Assembly: GCF_036621415.1 (NCBI RefSeq)
Contig: NZ_CP030941.1
Coordinates: 2,106,001 to 2,170,000, forward strand
Source: Nitratireductor thuwali
Lineage (GTDB): Bacteria; Pseudomonadota; Alphaproteobacteria; Rhizobiales; Rhizobiaceae
Reading direction: 5' to 3'
DNA length: 64,000 nt
The notes under the pieces: generated by a model
Databases searched by the model: none
What the model saw: only the letters and a program-made list of their open reading frames with translations
Told to the model about the DNA's origin: nothing
Program-made: the position numbers and the translations under genes
Shown: positions 8,233 through 17,739 of the stretch, piece by piece
Layout: each line of letters opens with the position of its first letter
Position numbering within the stretch: position 1 is the first letter of the stretch

Positions 8233-9630
8233 ATGGCCGCCAATGACTACCTCGTCGCCGATATCTCGCTTGCTCCCTGGGGGCGCAAGGAAATCGAAAT
8301 AGCTGAAACGGAAATGCCGGGCCTGATGGCCTGCCGCGAGGAGTTTGGCAAGGAAAAGCCGCTGAAAGAGGCGCGCATATCCGGGTCGTTGCATATGACG
8401 ATCCAGACCGCGGTGCTGATCGAAACGCTAAAGGAGCTGGGCGCGGAAGTGCGGTGGGCTTCCTGCAACATCTTTTCCACCCAGGACCATGCCGCCGCCG
8501 CGATCGCGGAAACGGGCACGCCGGTCTATGCCGTCAAGGGCGAGACACTGGAGGAATATTGGACCTATACGGACCGCATTTTCCAGTGGAGCGACGGTGG
8601 GCCCACCAACATGATCCTCGACGATGGCGGCGACGCCACCATGTACATTCTCCTCGGCGCCCGCGCCGAGGCCGGAGAGGACATTCTCACCAGTCCGGGC
8701 AACGAGGAGGAGGAAATCCTCTTCGCGCAGATCAAGAAGCGCATGGCCGAGACCCCCGGTTTCTTCACGCGCCAGCGCGATGCGATAAAGGGCGTGACCG
8801 AAGAGACGACCACCGGCGTCAACAGGCTCTACCAGCTTCAGAAAAAGGGCCTGCTGCCTTTTCCCGCGATCAACGTCAATGACTCGGTCACCAAGTCCAA
8901 GTTCGACAACAAATATGGCTGCAAGGAATCCCTAGTCGACGGCATTCGCCGCGCCACCGACGTGATGATGGCCGGCAAGGTCGCGATCGTCTGCGGCTAC
9001 GGGGACGTGGGCAAAGGCTCGGCGCAATCGCTTTCGGGTGCCGGCGCGCGCGTGAAGGTGACCGAGGTCGATCCGATCTGCGCCCTCCAGGCCGCCATGG
9101 ACGGCTTTGAGGTGGTGACCCTGGAGGACGCCGCGCCGACTGCCGACATCGTGGTGACGACCACCGGCAACAAGGACGTCATCACCCTCGATATCATGCG
9201 CAAGATGAAGGACATGGCCATCGTTGGAAACATCGGCCATTTCGACAACGAAATTCAGGTCTCGGCCCTGCGCAATCTGAAATGGACCAATGTGAAGCCG
9301 CAGGTGGACATGATCGAGTTCCCCGACGGCAAGCGCCTCATTCTCCTGTCGGAAGGGCGTCTGCTCAACCTCGGCAACGCCACGGGCCATCCCAGCTTCG
9401 TCATGTCCGCCTCCTTCACCAACCAGGTGCTGGCCCAGATCGAACTGTGGACGCATACGAGCCAGTACGAAAACAAGGTCTATGTGCTGCCCAAGCATCT
9501 CGATGAAAAGGTCGCGCGACTGCATCTCGACAAGCTGGGCGCGAAGCTTTCCGAGCTCTCGCCGGAACAGGCTGCTTATATTGGCGTGAACGTGCAGGGG
9601 CCGTTCAAGCCAGACCACTACAGGTATTGA
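8233..9630 (+). CDS. ahcY: S-adenosyl-L-homocysteine hydrolase
   Basis: A 465-residue adenosylhomocysteinase, which splits S-adenosylhomocysteine to adenosine and homocysteine and so relieves product inhibition of methyltransferases. The NAD-binding [11 protein letters not shown] motif is at about 254-264, the substrate-side [11 protein letters not shown] motif at about 216-226, and the C-terminus KPDHYRY is the conserved tail. The 30-40 residue insert typical of proteobacterial and plant enzymes is present in the first half (length 465 rather than about 430). The 135-base leader shows no recognisable SAH or SAM riboswitch core. A strong terminator follows, so ahcY closes the preceding gene group or stands alone. 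Confidence 0.97.
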   Translation: MAANDYLVADISLAPWGRKEIEIAETEMPGLMACREEFGKEKPLKEARISGSLHMTIQTAVLIETLKELGAEVRWASCNIFSTQDHAAAAIAETGTPVYAVKGETLEEYWTYTDRIFQWSDGGPTNMILDDGGDATMYILLGARAEAGEDILTSPGNEEEEILFAQIKKRMAETPGFFTRQRDAIKGVTEETTTGVNRLYQLQKKGLLPFPAINVNDSVTKSKFDNKYGCKESLVDGIRRATDVMMAGKVAIVCGYGDVGKGSAQSLSGAGARVKVTEVDPICALQAAMDGFEVVTLEDAAPTADIVVTTTGNKDVITLDIMRKMKDMAIVGNIGHFDNEIQVSALRNLKWTNVKPQVDMIEFPDGKRLILLSEGRLLNLGNATGHPSFVMSASFTNQVLAQIELWTHTSQYENKVYVLPKHLDEKVARLHLDKLGAKLSELSPEQAAYIGVNVQGPFKPDHYRY

Positions 9631-9658
9631 TCCAAAGGTCGTCCCACACAACATATTG

Positions 9659-9696
9659 ATGCCGGCCTCTTGACAAAGCGGCCGGCATTATTTTTG
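9659..9696 (+). terminator. Rho-independent terminator of ahcY
   Basis: ATGCCGGCC (9659-9667) pairs with GGCCGGCAT (9680-9688) in a nine-pair stem with a 12-base loop, followed by TATTTTTG. It lies 29 bases past the ahcY stop. Confidence 0.9.
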
Positions 9697-9829
9697 TCGC
9701 ACCTCCTTCTTCACGCCGATTCGCTCAACGGCTACAGTGCGGTGATTCGAGGAGCGCCACCGGTATTGAGTTCAGCGCAGCGCGGACCGGGGGCGGTCTT
9801 GACGATCATGCGGCGGAGAGGAACAGGAC

Positions 9830-12364
9830 ATGCCGGGGCTGGACCCGCTACGCGGCGGGGCTGCAAGGCCGCAGGGCCGTAGGAAGATGCGATTGCGCCG
9901 AGCTCGCGGCCTGATGTGCCTGGCATTGCCCGCTCTCGGCTGCACCGCGCTCACCGGCAGCCCGGCCATGGCGCAGGGTGCTTCGGACCCGCCGCTCTGG
10001 CGCGGACTCACGGTCGGCGCGGTAGAGGTCATCCAACTCGCCATATTGGCCGGCGTGATGGGAGCGGCGCTGCTTTCGGCGATCTGGCTGATACGCCAGC
10101 GCGCCCGCATAGCGGCGGAAAATGTGGCACTGCGAACCCGCGTGGCAGAACTTTCCGGGGCCCTTGCCCGTTCCGAGGCGCTTCTCAATCTCAAAGATCA
10201 GCGGCTCGTCGTCTGGCCAGGTGACGGTGGCCGTCCCAACGTCGTGGGCGAGTTGCCTGCCGAAAGCGGCGCGCCGCTGGAGCGCAACACCTTCTTGGCG
10301 TTCGGGCGATGGCTCATGCCGCGTTCGGCCTCGGCGCTGGACAGAGCAGTGGCCGGCCTGCGCGAAAAGGGCGCCTCCTTCGATCTGGTTGTGGAAACGC
10401 GCGAGGGCATCCTGCTCGAGGTGCAGGGACGCAAATCGGCCCTGCATGCGGTGGTCCGCTTCCTGTCGCTGTCGTCCACCCAATCCGAAAACGCGCGCCT
10501 GAAGCTGGAGCAGCAGCGGCTTGCGGCCGACCATCAGAACCTGCTGGGCCTGATCAACGCGCTCGACATGCCGTTCTGGCTGCGCGACCGGGCCGGCCGG
10601 CTCAAATGGGTCAACGAGGCCTATGCTCGAGCGGTGGAAGCCGAAAGCCCAGGCGCGGCCGTGCGCGACGGCTTGGAGTTTCTCCCCACGCCGACGCGCG
10701 ACAGCCTCGCACAGCAGCATTTGAACGACACGATTTTCCGTGACCAGGTGACGACGGTCGTTGGCGGCGACAGGCGGGTCTACTCGGTCACGGATTTCGC
10801 CCGCGCCGAAGGCAGCGCCGGCATAGCCCTGGACACCAGCGACCTGGATGGGTTGAAGCGCGAGTTCGAGAGCACCGTTCGCAGCCATGCCGATACGCTC
10901 GACCAGCTCACCACGGCCGTTGCGATCTTCGACGCGGAGCAGAAGCTCAAATTCTATAATCAGGCCTTCCAGAAGCTCTGGGATCTGGATCCCGGTTTTC
11001 TCAACGGCTCGCCGGAAAACGCGCTTCTGCTCGACCGCCTGCGCAGCGGCGGCAAGCTCGCCGAACAGCCCGAATGGCGGCGCTGGAAGGAGCAGCTTCT
11101 TGCCGCCTACCGCTCGGTGGAGCCCGAGGAGCATTGGTGGCATCTGCCCGACGGCCGCACTATCCGCGTAATCGCCAATCCGCAGCCCAGGGGCGGCGTG
11201 ACGTGGGTCTTCGAGAACCTGACCGAAAAGATCGATCTGGAAAGCCGCTACAACGCCGTCGTCCAGGTGCAGAGCGAGACGCTGGACAATTTGGCCGAGG
11301 GCGTCGCCGTGTTCGGCTCCGACGGGCGCCTGCGCCTTTCCAACCCGGCTTTCCGGACGCTTTGGCGCCTTCCCGAGAAGCTGGCCAACGGCGATGTGCA
11401 TATCTCCATTCTCAAGGCTGCCTGCGATTCCGTGGCAAAGGAAAGCCCGTGGGGCGACTTCGTTGCCGCTGTCACCGGCTTCGACGACGAACGCCGCGAT
11501 AGCCACGGCCGCACCGAACTCACCGACGGCGCCATCCTATCCTACGCCATCATCCACCTGCCCAACGGCCAGGTGATGATGACCTTCGTGGACGAGACGG
11601 ACAGCGTGAACGTGGAGCGTGCGCTGAAGGAGAAGAACGAGGCGCTGGAAAAGGCCGACAAGCTGAAGAACGATTTCGTCCAGCATGTTTCCTACGAACT
11701 GCGCTCGCCATTGACCAACATCATCGGCTTCACCGAGTTGCTGGCCCTGGAAACGACCGGGCCGCTCAGCCAGCGCCAGCGCGAATATGTCGACCATATC
11801 GGCTCGTCTTCCTCGCTGCTCCTGACTGTCGTCAACGATATCCTCGATCTGGCCACCGTCGATGCGGGCATCATGGAGCTGGATATCGGAGAGGTCGAGA
11901 TCAGGCCGATCGTCGCCTCTGCCGCCGAACTGATCTCCGAACGCGTCAAGGAACACGGCATAAGGCTGGAGATCGCCGTCGACGACGCGCCTTTCTCCTT
12001 CCACGCCGATGAGAGCCGCATTCGCCAGATCCTCTACAATCTGCTCAGCAACGCCGCCAATTACGCGCCTGAAGACAGTCTCATCACCCTGTCGGCGCGG
12101 CAGAGCGAGGATGGCGTCGAATTCAGGGTGCATGACGATGGCCCTGGCATGTCGCAAGAAGTGCTGCGCACCATCTTTCGCCGTTTCGAACCGCGTACGA
12201 ATGGCGGCCGCCGGCGCGGTGCCGGCCTCGGCCTTTCCATCGTGAAGAGCTTTGTCGAGCTGCACGGCGGCACGGTGGAGATCGAGACTGGCGAAGGCCG
12301 GGGAACCACCGTTATCTGCCGTTTTCCCATCGCGCCGCGGGGCATGCGTGCGGCTGCCGAATAG
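9830..12364 (+). CDS. divL: DivL-type PAS kinase with tyrosine in place of the catalytic histidine
   Basis: An 844-residue membrane protein: an N-terminal hydrophobic stretch (27-48) and a second membrane segment (60-87), a coiled region, three or four PAS-like domains (about 235-600), then dimerisation and HATPase domains. The H-box reads HVSYELRSPLTNIIG, so Y622 replaces the phospho-histidine, the hallmark of Caulobacter DivL (Tyr550). The ATPase part is intact (NLLSNAANYAP, DDGPGM, GLGLSIVKSF). In Caulobacter DivL binds phosphorylated DivK and restrains the CckA-CtrA pathway. I use ATG 9830, which has GGAG/AGGA at good spacing; ATG 9887 would start nearer the hydrophobic segment. It lies seven bases before the TsaE-AmgK gene, likely one transcript. 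Confidence 0.9.
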   Translation: MPGLDPLRGGAARPQGRRKMRLRRARGLMCLALPALGCTALTGSPAMAQGASDPPLWRGLTVGAVEVIQLAILAGVMGAALLSAIWLIRQRARIAAENVALRTRVAELSGALARSEALLNLKDQRLVVWPGDGGRPNVVGELPAESGAPLERNTFLAFGRWLMPRSASALDRAVAGLREKGASFDLVVETREGILLEVQGRKSALHAVVRFLSLSSTQSENARLKLEQQRLAADHQNLLGLINALDMPFWLRDRAGRLKWVNEAYARAVEAESPGAAVRDGLEFLPTPTRDSLAQQHLNDTIFRDQVTTVVGGDRRVYSVTDFARAEGSAGIALDTSDLDGLKREFESTVRSHADTLDQLTTAVAIFDAEQKLKFYNQAFQKLWDLDPGFLNGSPENALLLDRLRSGGKLAEQPEWRRWKEQLLAAYRSVEPEEHWWHLPDGRTIRVIANPQPRGGVTWVFENLTEKIDLESRYNAVVQVQSETLDNLAEGVAVFGSDGRLRLSNPAFRTLWRLPEKLANGDVHISILKAACDSVAKESPWGDFVAAVTGFDDERRDSHGRTELTDGAILSYAIIHLPNGQVMMTFVDETDSVNVERALKEKNEALEKADKLKNDFVQHVSYELRSPLTNIIGFTELLALETTGPLSQRQREYVDHIGSSSSLLLTVVNDILDLATVDAGIMELDIGEVEIRPIVASAAELISERVKEHGIRLEIAVDDAPFSFHADESRIRQILYNLLSNAANYAPEDSLITLSARQSEDGVEFRVHDDGPGMSQEVLRTIFRRFEPRTNGGRRRGAGLGLSIVKSFVELHGGTVEIETGEGRGTTVICRFPIAPRGMRAAAE

Positions 12365-12371
12365 GCCGGCC

Positions 12372-13874
12372 ATGACGCCGTCATTCCTGTCCCTTCATCT
12401 GGCCGACGAGGACGCGACCGAGCGGTTTGGCGAGGATCTGGCGATCGCGCTCCGGCCCGGCGATCTCGTGGCGCTAGAAGGCGACCTGGGCATGGGCAAG
12501 ACCGCGCTTGCCCGGGCCGTCATTCGTGCGCTTGCCGACGATCGCGCGCTGGAAGTGCCGAGCCCTACCTTTACGCTCGTGCAGGCCTATGGGCTGCGCA
12601 GCCCCGTGCACCACTTCGATCTTTACCGCTTGTCGGCGCCGGAGGAGCTGGAGGAGTTGGGCCTGCCCGAGGCGCTCGCCGAAGGCGTCGCGCTGGTGGA
12701 ATGGCCCGAACGGGCCGAGCAGGCCATGGCTGGCGCCATTCGTCTGCGGCTGACCGAGAAGGGCGAGGGGCGTGAGGTGCGCATCGAAGGACCCGACGAC
12801 GCACTGGCGCGTATCCGCCATTCCCTTGCCGTGCGCGCCTTCATCGACGGAGCCGGCTTTGCCGGCGCCCGCCGGACCTTTCTCCTTGGCGACGCCTCCA
12901 TTCGCGCCTATGAAACGGTCAAGCCGCCTTCCGGCCCGCCGCTGATCCTGATGGACGCGCCCGAGCGTCACGACGAGCCGGCCGTCCGCGACGGCCTGCC
13001 CTACAGCCGCATCGCCCATCTGGCGCAGAACGTGACCGCCTTCGTCGGGGTGGCGAATGCCCTTCGCGTGGAAGGATTTTGCGCGCCGCGCATCCACGCC
13101 CAGGCGCTCGACGACGGTCTTCTCCTGATCGAGCATCTGGGCAGCGGCCGCTTCCTGGGGGACAGTGATCGGCCGGTGGCGGCGCGCTACGAGGCGGCAT
13201 CGCGCCTGCTGGCCGCGCTCCACGAGAGGCACTGGCCGAGCGCCTTTCCGGTCGACGATCACCGTACATATGAGCCGCCGGCCTACGACCGCGAGGCGCT
13301 GAGCATCGAAACCGACCTATGCCTCGACTGGTATATGCCCTTCGCCCTCGGCAGGCCCGCGGACGCAGGGCAGGTGGCGGAGTTCAAGGATATCTGGTTC
13401 GCTCTCTTCAACCGGCTCTCCGCCGCTGAACAAAGCCTCGTGCTGCGCGACTTTCATTCGCCCAACATCGTCTGGCGGGAAGATCGCGACGGGTTTGACC
13501 GTTTGGGTCTGATCGATGTGCAGGATGCCGTTTTCGGCCCCGCTGCCTATGACGCCGCGGCACTGGCCTTCGATGCCCGCGTCTCGATCCCGGCCGATAT
13601 ACGAGAGCTTGTGGTCGAGACCTACTGCGCAGCTCGTGGACCCGGTTTCGACCGGGGCGCCTTTGAGGAGGCGTACGCAATCACCGCCGCGCAGCGCAAC
13701 ACCAAGCTTCTGGGCACTTTCACGAGGCTTGCCCATCGCGACGGCAAGCCCGGCTACCTGGGTCACCTGCCGCGCATCCGGGGCTATCTCAGGCAGGTGG
13801 TGCAGCATCCTGGTCTTGCCCGCCTGCGTCAATTTTACGAGGATCACCGCCTGCTTGAAGGAGAAGCCGAATGA
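12372..13874 (+). CDS. Fusion of TsaE ATPase (tRNA t6A) with AmgK-like amino-sugar kinase
   Basis: A 500-residue two-domain protein. Residues 1-150 are TsaE, the ATPase that resets the TsaB-TsaD complex making threonylcarbamoyl-adenosine in tRNA: Walker A GDLGMGKT at 37-44 and the family block SPTFTLVQAY followed by HFDLYRL. Residues 165-500 are an aminoglycoside-phosphotransferase-fold kinase with catalytic D360, N365 (RDFHSPNIVW) and metal-binding D382 (LIDVQDAVFGP). This half resembles AmgK, which phosphorylates N-acetylmuramic acid at C1 in cell-wall recycling; the next gene is murU, the following enzyme in that route. The ATG at 12372 is seven bases past divL. Fused genes of this kind occur in related rhizobia; why the two activities are joined is unknown to me. 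Confidence 0.93.
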   Translation: MTPSFLSLHLADEDATERFGEDLAIALRPGDLVALEGDLGMGKTALARAVIRALADDRALEVPSPTFTLVQAYGLRSPVHHFDLYRLSAPEELEELGLPEALAEGVALVEWPERAEQAMAGAIRLRLTEKGEGREVRIEGPDDALARIRHSLAVRAFIDGAGFAGARRTFLLGDASIRAYETVKPPSGPPLILMDAPERHDEPAVRDGLPYSRIAHLAQNVTAFVGVANALRVEGFCAPRIHAQALDDGLLLIEHLGSGRFLGDSDRPVAARYEAASRLLAALHERHWPSAFPVDDHRTYEPPAYDREALSIETDLCLDWYMPFALGRPADAGQVAEFKDIWFALFNRLSAAEQSLVLRDFHSPNIVWREDRDGFDRLGLIDVQDAVFGPAAYDAAALAFDARVSIPADIRELVVETYCAARGPGFDRGAFEEAYAITAAQRNTKLLGTFTRLAHRDGKPGYLGHLPRIRGYLRQVVQHPGLARLRQFYEDHRLLEGEAE

Positions 13875-14602
13875 GCGGTGTCGTACCCTCGAATGCAATG
13901 GTGCTGGCGGCGGGCCTTGGCAAGCGTATGCGGCCGATCACGAACACGATCCCAAAGCCGATGGTCGTCGTCGGCGGCCGGCCGCTGATCGACTGGAGCC
14001 TTGATGCCCTCATGCGCGCCGGCGTTGCGGAGGCGGTCGTCAATATGCACTACCTGCCCGAACCGCTGGCGGTTCATCTGGAGGGACGAACGAACCCGGA
14101 GATCAGGATTTCCGATGAGCGGGACCTGTTGCTGGATTCGGCCGGCGGCATCGTCCGGGCGCTGCCCATGCTGGGGAAGGAGCCCTTCTTCATCGTCAAC
14201 GCCGATACGTTCTGGATCGATCGCGATCGGCCAAACCTGTTGCGGCTTGCCGGTGCATGGGATGCCTCGCGCATGGACATGCTGCTGCTTCTGGCCGATC
14301 CGGCAGCGGCCACCGGACACTCGGGAAAGGCCGACTTTCTGGCAGATGCGGACGGCCGGCTACGGCGCGCGGGCGCCGAGGCGGCGGGCTATATCTATGC
14401 CGGCGCGGCGATCATCCATCCGCGCATCTTCATGCCGCCGCTGAGACAAGGCCCCCATTCGCTCAATCTTTATTTCGACTTGGCGATAGAACGCGGCCGC
14501 CTGTTCGGCCTGCCGCTGGAAGGCCACTGGCTCACGGTCGGCACGCCCGATGCGATTGCGCTGGCGGAGGCCGTCCTGTTGCGGGCGGGTGCCACGGCGT
14601 GA
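13871..14602 (+). CDS. murU: MurU-like N-acetylmuramate-1-phosphate uridylyltransferase
   Basis: A 243-residue nucleotidyltransferase with the signature LAAGLGKRMRPITNTIPKPM at 12-31 and the metal-binding aspartate in VNADTFWID. MurU joins UTP to MurNAc-1-phosphate to give UDP-MurNAc, bypassing early peptidoglycan synthesis and giving fosfomycin tolerance in pseudomonads. The assignment over other sugar-1-phosphate nucleotidyltransferases rests on size and on the AmgK-like kinase encoded directly upstream, whose stop overlaps this start by four bases (ATGA). It overlaps addB by one base at its end. Substrate specificity cannot be read from sequence alone. Confidence 0.88.
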   Translation: MSGVVPSNAMVLAAGLGKRMRPITNTIPKPMVVVGGRPLIDWSLDALMRAGVAEAVVNMHYLPEPLAVHLEGRTNPEIRISDERDLLLDSAGGIVRALPMLGKEPFFIVNADTFWIDRDRPNLLRLAGAWDASRMDMLLLLADPAAATGHSGKADFLADADGRLRRAGAEAAGYIYAGAAIIHPRIFMPPLRQGPHSLNLYFDLAIERGRLFGLPLEGHWLTVGTPDAIALAEAVLLRAGATA

Positions 14603-17600
14603 TGACAGGACATCGTCACCCTCGGGTCTTTTCCATCCCACCCGGCGTGCGCTTCCTCCCGGCGCTGGCCGATGCGCTCCTGGAAGGGCGGCTTGTGCCC
14701 GGTTTCCGCTACGAGGCGGATCCGTTGGCGCTGGCCGACGCCACCATCTACCTGCCGACGCGCCGTGCCGCGCGCGAACTGCGCAACGTCTTCGTCGACC
14801 GTCTCGGCGGCGCCTCGGCGATCCTCCCGACCATTCGTCCGCTTGGCGAGTTTGAGGCGGAGCTGGCCGATCTGGAGACCGAAGGCGGAGCGGCCATGCT
14901 CGATCACGCACCGCCCGTGGGGCAGCTCGACCGATTGCTGCTTCTGGCGCCGCTGGTCCAGGCGTGGAAAGCGCGGGTGCCTGCCGAGATCGCCGCCCGT
15001 TTCAACGAAGGGCTTGTCGTGCCGGCCTCGGTGAGCGACAGCCTGTGGCTGGCGCGCGATCTGGCTGCGCTCATGGATGAAGTCGAGACTGAGGAGGCCG
15101 ACTGGGCAAGGCTTGGAGCCCTGGTGCCGCAGGAGCTCGCCGGCTGGTGGCAGGTCACGCTCGATTTCCTGACTATCGTCACCACCCACTGGCCGCATAT
15201 CCTTGGGGCGATGGACCGCTCCAACCCCGCAGCACATCGTAACGCGATGCTGACCGCAGAGGCTGAAAGGCTGAAGCGCAATCCCGGTCGCGGCCCGGTG
15301 ATCGCCGCCGGCTCGACCGGCTCGATCCCCGCCACCGCGCGCCTGCTTTCCACGATCAGCCGGCTGGACAATGGCGCTGTGGTACTGCCGGGCTTCGACA
15401 AGGGTCTGGACGGTGAAATCTGGGAGGCCATCGGCGCGCTCGATCAACCTTCGGCCTTCGGCCATCCGAAGCACGGCCTCAAGAAGCTGGTTGCGTCCAT
15501 CGCTCTCCCGCGCGGCGATGTCGAAAACCTGGCCGAACCGCCGCACGAACTGGAGATAAGGCGCCGTCTGGTCGCCGAGGCGCTGCTTCCTGCCGAAACG
15601 ACAGAGCGCTGGGCCGGCAATCGCGATCTGGTCGAGCGCGCCAAGGCGGCAGGCGCCATGGAAGGCATCAGCCTCATCGAGGCAGCCAACGAACGCGAGG
15701 AAGCGCATGCGGTCACCGTGGCGCTGCGCCATGCCATTTCCCGTGAGGGGACGACGGCGGCGCTGGTGACACCCGATCGCGCACTGGCCCGCCGCGTTGC
15801 GGTGGAGCTGCGCAAATTCGGCATCCAGGCCGACGATTCGGGCGGCAGCCCGCTTGCCGACTCCATACCTGCCACCTTGTTGCGTATGATGCTGGAAGCC
15901 GTCTTCCGCCCCGGCGAGCCCGTCGCCATCATCAGTCTCCTGAAACATCCGCTTCTGCGCCTCGGCATGAAGCGGGAGGCGGTGCGCCGCGCGACCGAAT
16001 GGATTGAGCTCATAGCCTTGCGCGGCGGTACGGGACGTCCGGATATGGCCGAGCTCTCCAACGATTTCGATGTCCGGCTTTCAGCCATGGCCGGGGCCGC
16101 GCGCAAGCCCTTCTGGCTGTCGCGCCTCGGCGAGACTGCAAAGGGCGAGGCACGGGCAGTGCTTGCCGCGCTCGACGCCGCGCTCGCCCCGCTGACCGCG
16201 CTTCGCGGTGGTACCGCTGATCTTGCCACGGCGGTGCGCGCTTCCGTCGATGCGTTCGAGGCGCTCGGCCGAAGCGATGACGGCGCGTTGGCGAAGCTTT
16301 ATGAAGGCGAGGCGGGAGAGGCGCTTGCCGGCTTCCTGCGCGAACTCGTCGGAACCCGGTCCTCCCTCGCTTTCGATGCTTCCGACTGGCCGGATATCTT
16401 CATGGCCCTGATCGCCGGGAAGACGGTGAAGCCGGCGGCTGGCGCCGACCAGCGCGTCGCCATATGGGGGACCCTCGAGGCTCGGCTGCAGAGCGTCGAT
16501 GTGATGGTGCTTGGCGGGTTGAACGAAGGCACATGGCCTCAGCTTCCCCGCTCGGACCGATTCATGTCGCGACTGATGAAGGCCGAGCTCGACCTTGAGC
16601 CGCCGGAGCGGCGCATCGGCCTTGCCGCCCATGATTTCATGATGGCTTTGGGGGCGCCGGAAATCGTGCTGTCGCGGGCCGCCCGCGCAGGCGATGCGCC
16701 GGCCGTCGCCTCACGCTGGCTCCAGCGGCTTTTGGCTTTTGTCGGCGGTGAAGAGGGCGATGCCATGCGTGGGCGCGGTCGCCGTTTCATACACTGGGCC
16801 GACATGCTTGAAGCGCGGCAGGATCAGCCTTTCGCGCCGCGGCCCTGCCCGAAACCGCCGCTGGAGGCGCGCCCGCAACGCTTCTCGATCACGGAGATCG
16901 AGACGCTTCGGCGCGATCCTTATGCAGTCTATGCGCGGCGCGTGTTGGGCCTGTCGCCGGTCGAACCGCTCATCCGCGATCCGGGTGCGGCCGAGCGCGG
17001 ATCGCTCTTTCACGATATATTGGAGCACTTCATCAAATCGGGTGCTGACCCATGCGCCGGGAACGCGCTCGACCGGCTGCTCGATTCGGGCCGCGCGCTC
17101 TTTGCCGAAGCGGCCCTTCCCGCCGACGTGGAGGCTGTCTGGTGGCCGCGCTTCAAGCGCACCGCCGAAAGCTTCATCGACTGGGAGCGCGGGCGCGGAC
17201 AGCACGTTGTCAGCCGCCTGGCCGAAATCCGCGCCGGCGCGCTCGCCGTCGGCGCCACGGGCAAGATGCTGTCGGGCCGAGCCGACCGCATCGACCTCCT
17301 GGCCGATGGTCGTGCCCACATCATCGATTACAAGACCGGCGCACGGCCTTCGCGGATCCAGGCGCACAGGCTGCTGGCCCCGCAGCTCGCGCTTGAAGCG
17401 GCCCTCCTGGCGCGTGGCGCATTCGCCGGACCGGGAGCCCGCACGCCCGCCGAACTCAGCTATGTGCGGCTGAAGGCCAATGGCGGCGTGGAGGAAGAAT
17501 CGATCCTTGAGATCAAAGGTCGCAATAAGAGCGAGAAGACTGCGACGGGGATCGCCGACGAGGCATGGCGGCGGCTGGAGGAGCTTCTGGCGCATTACGA

Positions 17601-17739
17601 CCGGGTCGAGGCGGGCTATCTGTCCCGTGCCCTTCCCTTCAGGGAAGGCGATGTGGATGGCGACTACGATCATCTGGCGCGCGTCCTCGAATGGTCGGCG
17701 GGTGGCGATGCGGGCGAAGGCGAGGGCGATGCGGAATGA
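14602..17739 (+). CDS. addB: Double-strand break repair protein AddB (helicase-nuclease subunit)
   Basis: A 1045-residue AddB of the alphaproteobacterial type. With AddA it forms the helicase-nuclease that processes double-strand breaks and loads RecA, replacing RecBCD. The N-terminal third has the inactivated-helicase character of the family (PTRRAARELRNVFVDRL near residue 50), and the C-terminus carries a RecB-type nuclease core (AERGSLFHDILEHF, and IIDYKTGARPSR with catalytic D and K). The iron-sulfur cysteines of Bacillus AddB are not evident, usual for this branch. The ATG at 14602 overlaps the murU stop; the frame extends upstream only as a shadow of murU. Its stop overlaps the addA start by four bases. 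Confidence 0.95.
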   Translation: MTGHRHPRVFSIPPGVRFLPALADALLEGRLVPGFRYEADPLALADATIYLPTRRAARELRNVFVDRLGGASAILPTIRPLGEFEAELADLETEGGAAMLDHAPPVGQLDRLLLLAPLVQAWKARVPAEIAARFNEGLVVPASVSDSLWLARDLAALMDEVETEEADWARLGALVPQELAGWWQVTLDFLTIVTTHWPHILGAMDRSNPAAHRNAMLTAEAERLKRNPGRGPVIAAGSTGSIPATARLLSTISRLDNGAVVLPGFDKGLDGEIWEAIGALDQPSAFGHPKHGLKKLVASIALPRGDVENLAEPPHELEIRRRLVAEALLPAETTERWAGNRDLVERAKAAGAMEGISLIEAANEREEAHAVTVALRHAISREGTTAALVTPDRALARRVAVELRKFGIQADDSGGSPLADSIPATLLRMMLEAVFRPGEPVAIISLLKHPLLRLGMKREAVRRATEWIELIALRGGTGRPDMAELSNDFDVRLSAMAGAARKPFWLSRLGETAKGEARAVLAALDAALAPLTALRGGTADLATAVRASVDAFEALGRSDDGALAKLYEGEAGEALAGFLRELVGTRSSLAFDASDWPDIFMALIAGKTVKPAAGADQRVAIWGTLEARLQSVDVMVLGGLNEGTWPQLPRSDRFMSRLMKAELDLEPPERRIGLAAHDFMMALGAPEIVLSRAARAGDAPAVASRWLQRLLAFVGGEEGDAMRGRGRRFIHWADMLEARQDQPFAPRPCPKPPLEARPQRFSITEIETLRRDPYAVYARRVLGLSPVEPLIRDPGAAERGSLFHDILEHFIKSGADPCAGNALDRLLDSGRALFAEAALPADVEAVWWPRFKRTAESFIDWERGRGQHVVSRLAEIRAGALAVGATGKMLSGRADRIDLLADGRAHIIDYKTGARPSRIQAHRLLAPQLALEAALLARGAFAGPGARTPAELSYVRLKANGGVEEESILEIKGRNKSEKTATGIADEAWRRLEELLAHYDRVEAGYLSRALPFREGDVDGDYDHLARVLEWSAGGDAGEGEGDAE

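Noticed and set aside
9848..11506. A 552-codon open frame antisense to divL
   Set aside because: Same antisense artefact; composition follows the opposite strand's third positions.
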